DNA of 8,940 nt from contig JAITKU010000233.1 of NCBI GenBank assembly GCA_031278255.1, forward strand, positions 1 to 8,940, written 5' to 3'. The stretch comes from Eubacteriales Family XIII. Incertae Sedis bacterium (GTDB lineage: Bacteria > Bacillota > Clostridia > Peptostreptococcales > Anaerovoracaceae). The translations under genes and the position numbers were made by a program. Under the pieces are notes generated by a model that saw only the letters and a program-made list of their open reading frames with translations, was not told the origin of the DNA and did not search any database. Shown piece by piece: positions 1 to 5,450 of this stretch (the first letter of the stretch is position 1; each line of letters starts with the position of its first letter).

Positions 1-117
1 GTCCTCTTCCCCGAATCCGGCGGCATCGGGCGCACGATATTTACAGGTGTGGGCCTGTTCCTGATGATCGGCGCGGCTTTGGTACTCTTCGCGCGCAGAA
101 AGACGGCCGGCAATTAG
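1..117 (+). CDS. C-terminal end of a sortase-anchored pilin (partial)
   Basis: Only the last 38 codons of this gene lie in the window, and the frame is open from base 1. The visible tail is a cell-wall sorting signal: a pentapeptide-like motif FPESG (in LFPESGG) at residues 3-7 of the fragment, a hydrophobic membrane segment (roughly IFTGVGLFLMIGAALVLF) and a short positive tail (ARRK) before TAG. This is the tripartite layout of LPXTG proteins, but Leu is replaced by Phe and Thr by Ser. A class C sortase starts 31 bp downstream, so the protein is probably a pilus subunit (shaft or tip) that this sortase cuts and joins to the next subunit. Whether it is the backbone or the tip pilin cannot be decided, because the body of the protein lies outside the window. 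Confidence 0.8.
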   Translation, partial: VLFPESGGIGRTIFTGVGLFLMIGAALVLFARRKTAGN

Positions 118-148
118 AGGCCCGCGGCGAAAAGCGGAGCGATCACAG

Positions 149-991
149 ATGAAAAATTTTCTGCGCGGACACGCGCCGAGCCTGATTTTGATAGGGGTCT
201 TTGTCGTGGGGCTGGCCGTACTGCTCTACCCGACCGTAAGCGACTACGTAAACTCCCTGCACCGCTCGCGCGTGATCGCCGCGTACAACGAAAGCGTCAT
301 GCGGATCGACGACGAACGCTATGACGCCATGCTCACGGCGGCCCGCGCCTACAACGAGACGCTGCCCGAAAAGAGCAACCGCTATGCGCTGTCCGAGACG
401 GATGCGGAGGCATACGCCGCCCTGCTGGACGTTTCGGGAAACGGGGTGATGGGCTATGTGGAGATTCCCGCCATACGCGTGAAACTGCCCATCTACCACG
501 GCACGGAGGAGAACACCCTGCAGGTAGGGATCGGGCACATGGAGGGGACCTCCCTGCCCGTGGGCGGCCCGGGTACGCACGCGGCGGTGACGGGCCACAG
601 GGGACTGCCGTCCTCCGTGCTACTTACGAATCTGGACAAAATGACCGTGGGCGACATCTTCATATTCACGATACTCGACGAGGTCCTGACCTATGAGGCG
701 GACCGCATCCTGATCGTGGAACCGCACGAGACGGACAAGCTGGAGATCGAACCCGACATGGATTACGCGACGCTTATCACCTGCACGCCTTACGGCGTCA
801 ACAGCCACAGGCTGCTCGTGCGCGGACATCGCGTGGACAATATCCCGGGCGGGAGCAGCTTCCGCGTAACGGCGGACGCGATACCGATCGATCCCGCCCT
901 TGCGTCGGGAATCTTCGCGGCGCCCATGCTCGCAGGACTGCTGGTCGGCGTTTTGATACGATACAGACGGCGCGGGGGACTGCCCGGATAG
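149..991 (+). CDS. Class C sortase (pilin polymerase)
   Basis: A 280-residue membrane-bound cysteine transpeptidase, expected to cut pilin sorting motifs and link subunits into a covalent pilus outside the membrane. The family signature is strong: GYVEIPAIRVKLPIYHG, then GHMEGTSLPVGG, TGHRGLP with catalytic His150, and TLITCTPYGVNSHRLLVRG with Cys212 and Arg221. An N-terminal membrane helix lies at about residues 10-35 and a second hydrophobic segment followed by Arg-rich residues at about 250-275, the two-anchor layout typical of class C. Length fits the family. The ATG at 149 has a GGAG 9 bp upstream (136-139). The DPF/DPW lid motif usually found before the first strand is not recognisable; the corresponding stretch reads LSETDAEAYAALLD. 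It sits between two pilin genes, which supports a pilus-specific role. Confidence 0.93.
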   Translation: MKNFLRGHAPSLILIGVFVVGLAVLLYPTVSDYVNSLHRSRVIAAYNESVMRIDDERYDAMLTAARAYNETLPEKSNRYALSETDAEAYAALLDVSGNGVMGYVEIPAIRVKLPIYHGTEENTLQVGIGHMEGTSLPVGGPGTHAAVTGHRGLPSSVLLTNLDKMTVGDIFIFTILDEVLTYEADRILIVEPHETDKLEIEPDMDYATLITCTPYGVNSHRLLVRGHRVDNIPGGSSFRVTADAIPIDPALASGIFAAPMLAGLLVGVLIRYRRRGGLPG

Positions 992-1003
992 GGAGGCGCC
1001 CGA

Positions 1004-1984
1004 ATGAGGAAACGTATGATACACAAGAGTGTGAATCGAATTGCATACGCCCTGCTGACGCTCCTGCTCTGCCTTGTCGCGGGCGCGCCGCCCGTCGCCC
1101 ATGCCGCAAAGGCGCCCGATTTGGATGAAAAGGGCCGGCTTACGGTTGAGATGAAGTACGGCGAAACGGCGATTTTGGGCGTCCGGCTCGCCGTGTATCG
1201 CGTCGCGACCGCGGCCCTGCCCGAAGCGGACGGCAAACACCTCGTCTACGGCGTCGTGCGGCCTTTTGATGAAGCCGGCGTGGATGTGGCGAACTTCGGC
1301 GCTTTCGACTCCGCGGCCAATCGCGCGGCCGCCTCGACCCTGCGCGGCTTCGCCGCCGCGCGAAGCGATATCGCGGGAATCGAGCAAACGACGGACGCGG
1401 CGGGCCTCGCCGTTTTCGAGGGACTCGATGCGGGACTCTATCTCGTCGTCGCGCAGACCGCCGCCGCCGGCGGCTACTACTATGACGCCGCGCCTTTCCT
1501 GCTGTCCGTACCGATGGGCGACGAGCCCGGCACGGACTGGACCTATGATATAAAATCGGCGCCCAAGACGGAGCTTACAAGGCGCGCGCCCACTCCGGAC
1601 AGTCCGCGCGATCCCGAGCCCGATCCCGGTCCGGAATCCGAACCCGAATCCGAGCCCGGTCCGGAGCCCGGTCCGGAATCCGAGCCGGAGTCCCCTTCCG
1701 GAGGCTCTGCGGGGGGCACGGACCCCGGGGAACCGCCGGCCATGATCTTCGACGAAGACGGCGTACCGCTGGGCGAATGGCGCTACGATCACGAAACCGG
1801 GGAATGGATCTTCGACGAATTCCCGCCGCTTTCCGGTCTTTTGCCGCAGACGGGACTGCTGCGCTGGCCCGTTCCCGCGCTGGCCGTTTCCGGCATGATC
1901 CTGTTCGCGATCGGCCGGGCCTTGCGGACGGGCGAGAAGCGGCTTCGGCGCCGGGAACGCGTGGAAGAGGAGGCACGGGGATGA
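1004..1984 (+). CDS. SpaA-like pilin with LPQTG anchor (minor or basal subunit)
   Basis: A 326-residue secreted, wall-anchored protein. A signal peptide covers residues 1 to about 34 (positive N-region, hydrophobic core, AHA cleavage site). Residues about 40-190 look like a SpaA/CnaB-type prealbumin-like domain: GVRLAVYRVA near the start, TTDAAGLAVFEGLDAGLYLVV in the middle and FLLSVPM near its end, the strand pattern of these domains. Residues 203-231 form a Pro/Glu/Asp/Ser/Gly stalk. A membrane-proximal stretch (GEWRYDHETGEWIFDEFPP) leads to LPQTG at 280-284, a hydrophobic helix and a basic tail. The small size and single domain fit a basal or minor pilin better than a multi-domain shaft protein, which is inference. 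The start is set by GGGAGG 7 bp upstream (991-996), just after the sortase stop codon. Confidence 0.87.
   Translation: MRKRMIHKSVNRIAYALLTLLLCLVAGAPPVAHAAKAPDLDEKGRLTVEMKYGETAILGVRLAVYRVATAALPEADGKHLVYGVVRPFDEAGVDVANFGAFDSAANRAAASTLRGFAAARSDIAGIEQTTDAAGLAVFEGLDAGLYLVVAQTAAAGGYYYDAAPFLLSVPMGDEPGTDWTYDIKSAPKTELTRRAPTPDSPRDPEPDPGPESEPESEPGPEPGPESEPESPSGGSAGGTDPGEPPAMIFDEDGVPLGEWRYDHETGEWIFDEFPPLSGLLPQTGLLRWPVPALAVSGMILFAIGRALRTGEKRLRRRERVEEEARG
1610..1696 (+). repeat. Pro/Glu-rich stalk with imperfect tandem repeats
   Basis: This stretch codes for 29 residues built only of D, P, E, G and S, with units such as GPESEPES and GPEP. At DNA level a 24-nt unit beginning GGTCCGGAATCCGA occurs at 1628-1651 and again at 1670-1693, with a shortened GGTCCGGAGCCC between them. 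It is probably an extended wall-spanning spacer that holds the pilin head away from the membrane anchor. Repeats of this kind often vary in copy number between strains. Confidence 0.8.
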
Positions 1985-2613
1985 GCTTCGCAAAGGATCG
2001 CGGACGCGCGCGCCTCGGCGCGGCGTTTATGATCGCGGGCGGGTTGCTTGTCCTGTTCGCGCTGTCCCTTTTCCTGTACAATGACGCGGAGGACAGGCGG
2101 GCCTCCGCTTCCGCGACGCGCATAGCGGACGCGCTCGAAGCGCGAATCGAGACGCGGATCGAAGCGGACGCGGGCGGGGCGGTTTACGCGCGGGACCCGG
2201 CCAAGACGATCTCCGTCGACGGTGAAACCTATATCGGCCTGCTGCGCATACCCGCGCTCGAACTCTCGCTGCCCGTAATGCGGGAATGGAACTACAGAAA
2301 GCTGAAGATATCGCCCTGCCGCTACAGCGGAAGCACGGAAGAGGATACGATGGTGATCGCCGCGCACAACTACAGGCGGCACTTTGGAAGCATTCGCCTC
2401 CTGTCTCGCGGCAGCGCGGTGTATTTCACGGATGCGGACGGGAATACGAACAGCTACGCCGTCGCGGCCGTGGAAACGCTCGAGGCGACCGACATCGAGG
2501 GTATGACATCGAGCGGATACGCTCTCACCCTGTTCACCTGCACATACGGCGGCGCCGCGCGGGTGGCGGTCCGATGCGATCGGGTGGAATCCCTTTCCGA
2601 GACGGGGATTTGA
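1981..2613 (+). CDS. Second sortase of the pilus locus (class D-like / SrtA-like)
   Basis: A 210-residue single-pass membrane sortase. The ATG at 1981 overlaps the pilin stop codon (ATGA) and has GAGGAGG at 1967-1973, 7 bp upstream, so this start is preferred over in-frame codons further upstream that lie inside the pilin gene. An N-terminal membrane helix covers about residues 12-34. The catalytic core shows GLLRIPALELSLPVM, VIAAHNYRRHFG with His129, and LTLFTCTYGGAARVAVRC with Cys187 and Arg194. It lacks the second membrane helix and the CTPYG signature of class C enzymes. Compact sortases with this TCTYGG-x2-RV-x-VRC ending are common beside SpaA-like pilins in Clostridia. A likely job is anchoring the finished pilus or the LPQTG pilin to the wall, with the upstream class C enzyme polymerising. 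The exact sortase class is uncertain. Confidence 0.88.
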   Translation: MSFAKDRGRARLGAAFMIAGGLLVLFALSLFLYNDAEDRRASASATRIADALEARIETRIEADAGGAVYARDPAKTISVDGETYIGLLRIPALELSLPVMREWNYRKLKISPCRYSGSTEEDTMVIAAHNYRRHFGSIRLLSRGSAVYFTDADGNTNSYAVAAVETLEATDIEGMTSSGYALTLFTCTYGGAARVAVRCDRVESLSETGI

Positions 2614-2624
2614 TATATAAAGCG

Positions 2625-2640
2625 TTTTCGGAGCCGAAAA
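2625..2640 (+). terminator. Possible weak terminator after the pilus operon
   Basis: An inverted repeat TTTTCGG-ag-CCGAAAA starts 11 bp after the second sortase. As RNA it can form a stem of at least 6 bp with a GAGC loop. It is followed only by AATTTGGG rather than a true T-run, so as an intrinsic terminator it is weak. It is the only hairpin between the pilus operon and the next promoter. Confidence 0.3.
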
Positions 2641-2647
2641 ATTTGGG

Positions 2648-2676
2648 TTGACAAGTCCCGACCACGCCGGTATTAT
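2648..2676 (+). promoter_or_regulatory. Sigma-A promoter of the acn-gntR operon
   Basis: TTGACA at 2648-2653, a 17-bp spacer, then TATTAT at 2671-2676: a perfect -35 and a 5/6 -10 at ideal spacing. Transcription should start near 2683, within the palindrome described next, giving a leader of about 110 nt before the aconitase gene. Confidence 0.8.
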
Positions 2677-2694
2677 TGTATACATGTATACAAT
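2675..2694. promoter_or_regulatory. 20-bp palindromic operator, probable GntR (FadR-type) site
   Basis: ATTGTATACATGTATACAAT is a perfect 20-bp palindrome centred between 2684 and 2685. It consists of two abutting TGTATACA octamers (2677-2684 and 2685-2692), each itself a palindrome, flanked by AT-rich bases. It overlaps the end of the -10 box and the expected start point, the position for a repressor. GntR-family regulators of the FadR/FCD type are known to bind short palindromes of the TNGTATACNA kind, and the operon's second gene codes for such a protein. Binding by that protein is inference. Confidence 0.7.
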
Positions 2695-2785
2695 TTATAT
2701 CCGCAATCGGGGCTTTTTGCTTTCACGGGACGCCGGGGAGGGCGCGGCCGCGCGTCGCTCGCTTTTGCCGCCCGTTTTTTACTGA
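2684..2785 (+). CDS. Possible leaderless upstream ORF (33 codons)
   Basis: An ATG in the centre of the palindrome, about one base from the predicted transcription start, opens a 33-codon frame that ends with TGA at 2783-2785, 9 bp before the aconitase ATG. The predicted peptide begins MYTIYIRNRGFLLSRD and is Arg- and Ala-rich. There is no room for a Shine-Dalgarno site, so translation would have to be leaderless. The Shine-Dalgarno site of the aconitase (GAGG, 2787-2790) follows the stop directly, so coupling is conceivable. It may simply be an open frame by chance, and nothing about the peptide is recognised. Confidence 0.2.
   Translation: MYTIYIRNRGFLLSRDAGEGAAARRSLLPPVFY
2740..2780 (+). 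terminator. Possible attenuator hairpin in the acn leader
   Basis: GGGC (2740-2743) can pair with GCCC (2770-2773), and GGC (2746-2748) with GCC (2767-2769), followed directly by G and six T at 2775-2780. A self-complementary GCGCGGCCGCGC lies inside at 2742-2753 and could form a competing hairpin. The layout resembles a leaky intrinsic terminator 14 nt before the aconitase start, but the stem is short and bulged and the loop is long. Confidence 0.22.
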
Positions 2786-2794
2786 AGAGGAACA

Positions 2795-4756
2795 ATGTCA
2801 ATGGGAAAGACGCTGAGTTACAAAATACTCGAAAGCCACCTGCTCTCGGGCGAACTTGTCCCGGGCGGGGAGATATCGATACGCATCGATCAAACGCTGA
2901 CGCAGGATTCGACGGGCACGATGGTCTACCTGCAGCTTGAAGCCATGGACGCGGGCGCGGTCAAGACCGAGATTTCGGTCGCCTACGTCGATCACAACAC
3001 CCTGCAGACCGGCTTTGAAAACGCCGACGACCACGCCTTTATCGAGAGCGTCGCCAAGCGGCACGGCATTTTGTTCTCGAAGCCCGGCAACGGTATCTGC
3101 CACCAACTGCACCTCGAAAATTACGGCGTTCCGGGCAAGACGCTCCTCGGCTCGGACAGCCACACGCCGACGGGGGGCGGCCTCGGTATGCTCGCGATCG
3201 GAGCGGGCGGTCTCGATGTCGCCGTCGCGATGGCGCAGGGCGACTACAGCCTGATCGTTCCCGGGGTACTCGGGATCGAGCTTACGGGGCGGCTGCGCCC
3301 CTGGGTTTCCGCCAAGGACGTGATCCTGCACATTCTCGGGCGCTTGACCGTAAAGGGCGGCGTCGGCAAGCTGATCGAATACAGCGGGGAGGGTCTCGCT
3401 TCCCTCTCCGTGACGGACAGGGCCACGATCGCGAATATGGGCGCGGAACTCGGCGCGACGAGTTCCGTGTTCCCGAGCGATGAGAATACGCGGGCCTACC
3501 TGAAATCACAGGGCAGGGAGGCGGATTACGTCCCGCTCGCCGCGGACGCGGACGCGGTGTATGACGAAACGCTGCGCGTGGACCTGTCGGCGCTCGTGCC
3601 CTTGGCCGCGCGGCCGCACAGCCCCGACAACGTGGACACGGTTTTGAACATCGGCGCGATCGAGGTGGATCAGGTCGCGATCGGCAGCTGCACCAATTCC
3701 TCCTACAGCGATCTGATGAAAGTCGCCGCGATCCTGAAAGGCCGCAGGGTACATGCGCGCGTCAGCCTCGTCATATCCCCGGGATCGAGCGGCATTCTGC
3801 GCACGCTCGCGCGCAACGGCGCGTTGGCCGACCTCATAGAGGCGGGCGCGCGCGTTATAGAAAACGCCTGCGGACCCTGTATCGGCATGGGCCAGTCCCC
3901 GCGCTCGGGCGCCGTATCGCTTCGCACATTCAACAGGAATTTCAAGGGCCGCAGCGGGACCGCGGACGCGGCGGTGTATCTGGTCAGTCCCGAGACCGCC
4001 GCCGTTTCGGCCCTCACGGGGGTTTTGACCGACGGTATGAAGAGCGGCCTTGCGCTCGCGCCCGTCGCGCCCGTCGATTTTTCGAGGAACGATCATTTCA
4101 TCGTGTCGCCCGCGGGCTGCGACGCGCGGAACACCGCGGTCGCGATGGGTCCGAACATCAAGCCCTTTCCGCAAAATACGCGCCTGCCCGCCGTGCTGGA
4201 GGCCGTTATAAGCCTGCGCGCGGGCGACAACATCACGACGGACGATATCATGCCCTCGGACGCGCGTCTGCTTCCGTATCGTTCCAATGTGCCGTATCTG
4301 GCGAATTACTGCTTTGAAAAGACGGACGCGGGTTTTGCCGAACGCTGCCGCAGGGCCGGCGCCGCCGCGATCGTCGGCGGGGAAAATTACGGCCAGGGTT
4401 CGAGCCGCGAACACGCGGCCCTCGCCCCCCTGCACCTCGGCGTGAAGCTCGTGCTGGCCAAGTCCTTTGCGCGCATACACCGCTCCAATCTGATCAACAG
4501 CGGCATACTGCCCCTGACTTTCGAGGACCCCGCCGATTGGGAGCGGCTTTCGCAGGGTTTGACCCTGCGCATAGAGGACGCGCACGGCCTCGTCGCGGCG
4601 TCCGCCGGGGAGATACGGATAAAGGAGAGCGGCGAGCGCATAAGGGTGCGCGCCGCTTTCTCCGCGCCGGAGATTTCCATGCTGCGCCTCGGCGGGAAGA
4701 TCAACATGATCCGGGAGGGCGCGCGGGAAAGCGATTCCGCGTCCGCCGCCCGATGA
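2795..4756 (+). CDS. acn: Aconitate hydratase, single-chain Aquifex/Clostridia type
   Basis: A 653-residue [4Fe-4S] enzyme expected to interconvert citrate, cis-aconitate and isocitrate in the cytoplasm. The N-terminal part shows RIDQTLTQDSTGTM, YVDHNTLQ, GNGICHQLHLE and GSDSHTPTGGG. The cluster ligands are Cys299 (GSCTNSSYSD) and Cys359/Cys362 (ACGPCIGMGQ). The C-terminal swivel domain carries NYGQGSSREHAA at about 531-542, whose arginine is part of the substrate site. The short length and fused swivel domain match the roughly 640-residue putative aconitase family rather than the 890-residue AcnA or split LeuC/LeuD enzymes. A related hydro-lyase substrate, such as methylcitrate or homoaconitate, is not excluded. 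ATG 2795 has GAGG only 4 bp upstream; a second ATG at 2801 lies 10 bp away and is a plausible alternative start. It is the first gene of an operon with the GntR regulator. Confidence 0.93.
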   Translation: MSMGKTLSYKILESHLLSGELVPGGEISIRIDQTLTQDSTGTMVYLQLEAMDAGAVKTEISVAYVDHNTLQTGFENADDHAFIESVAKRHGILFSKPGNGICHQLHLENYGVPGKTLLGSDSHTPTGGGLGMLAIGAGGLDVAVAMAQGDYSLIVPGVLGIELTGRLRPWVSAKDVILHILGRLTVKGGVGKLIEYSGEGLASLSVTDRATIANMGAELGATSSVFPSDENTRAYLKSQGREADYVPLAADADAVYDETLRVDLSALVPLAARPHSPDNVDTVLNIGAIEVDQVAIGSCTNSSYSDLMKVAAILKGRRVHARVSLVISPGSSGILRTLARNGALADLIEAGARVIENACGPCIGMGQSPRSGAVSLRTFNRNFKGRSGTADAAVYLVSPETAAVSALTGVLTDGMKSGLALAPVAPVDFSRNDHFIVSPAGCDARNTAVAMGPNIKPFPQNTRLPAVLEAVISLRAGDNITTDDIMPSDARLLPYRSNVPYLANYCFEKTDAGFAERCRRAGAAAIVGGENYGQGSSREHAALAPLHLGVKLVLAKSFARIHRSNLINSGILPLTFEDPADWERLSQGLTLRIEDAHGLVAASAGEIRIKESGERIRVRAAFSAPEISMLRLGGKINMIREGARESDSASAAR

Positions 4757-5439
4757 ACGCGGGGCCGGGGCGCGCCGAAGAGGGGAGCGCGTCGCATTCC
4801 CTGTCCCAAGATATCTTCTCCAAACTGCGCGAGGACATCCTGACGGAACGTCTGAAGCCCGGGGAAAAACTGACGGAGCAGCGCGTGTGCGAAACCTACA
4901 ATGTCAGCCGTACGCCCGTGCGCGAGGCCCTGAAGCAGTTGGCGGCGGAGGGTCTTTTGGTGACGCCTCCGAACAGGGGGGCTTTCGTATCGGGCCTGTC
5001 GCGCGGCGACATGGAGGATATATTCATCTTGCGTGAAATCTATGAGCTGCAGGCCGTGCGCTGGGCCATAGCGCGAATCACGGACGGGGGACTCGCGGAA
5101 CTGGACGAGATTTGGGAGTTCATGGAGTTTTACACGAAGAGGCGCGATACAAAAAAAATGACGGAAATCAATACGAATTTCCATCAGCTGATCTATGCCG
5201 CGTCCGAATGCCGCATGCTGCGGCACATCCTTTCCTCCTATCAGATATACATACGCTACAGCCGGCAGACCAAGCCGTACTCCGAAGCGGAACTCCCCGC
5301 GATTTTCGCGGAGCATAAGCGCATATTCGACGCCTTTCACGCCGCGGACGCCGAGGCGGGCGTGCGCGCGATGCGCGCGCACATCGCAGGCTCGCGCGCC
5401 CGCGCCTTGGGAGACGCCGCGCGGATACAAGGCCCCTGA
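4753..5439 (+). CDS. GntR-family transcription regulator, FadR/FCD subfamily
   Basis: A 228-residue DNA-binding regulator. A winged helix-turn-helix occupies about residues 17-82, with the family signature VSRTPVREALKQLAAEGLL at 51-69 and RGAFVSGLS closing the wing. The rest is an all-helical FCD ligand domain. Its usual metal-binding residues are seen as Asn140 (in place of Asp) with His144 (NTNFH), His188 (AEHKR) and His210 (MRAH). FCD proteins typically sense small carboxylic acids. The ATG overlaps the aconitase stop codon (ATGA) and has no clear Shine-Dalgarno site within 20 bp, so translation is probably coupled to that of the aconitase; in-frame codons further upstream lie inside the aconitase gene. 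The palindrome at the operon promoter is its likely target, giving feedback control. The ligand may be the aconitase substrate or product, which is inference. Confidence 0.92.
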   Translation: MNAGPGRAEEGSASHSLSQDIFSKLREDILTERLKPGEKLTEQRVCETYNVSRTPVREALKQLAAEGLLVTPPNRGAFVSGLSRGDMEDIFILREIYELQAVRWAIARITDGGLAELDEIWEFMEFYTKRRDTKKMTEINTNFHQLIYAASECRMLRHILSSYQIYIRYSRQTKPYSEAELPAIFAEHKRIFDAFHAADAEAGVRAMRAHIAGSRARALGDAARIQGP

Positions 5440-5450
5440 ACGGCGCGCCC

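Noticed and set aside
1777..1980. An upstream in-frame extension of the second sortase to 1777
   Set aside because: The extension lies inside the pilin gene and adds Arg-rich sequence before the membrane helix. ATG 1981 has a strong Shine-Dalgarno site and the typical ATGA overlap.
620..1993. A 457-codon minus-strand frame across the sortase and pilin genes
   Set aside because: It is the complement of two well-supported pilus genes, is Arg/Gly-rich with no domain features, and crosses an operon junction.
3506..4585. A 359-codon minus-strand frame inside the aconitase gene
   Set aside because: It is the shadow of a highly conserved enzyme gene and has low-complexity Arg/Ala/Gly composition.
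4537..4752. An upstream in-frame extension of the GntR regulator to 4537
   Set aside because: It overlaps the conserved end of the aconitase, and the HTH domain begins properly after ATG 4753.
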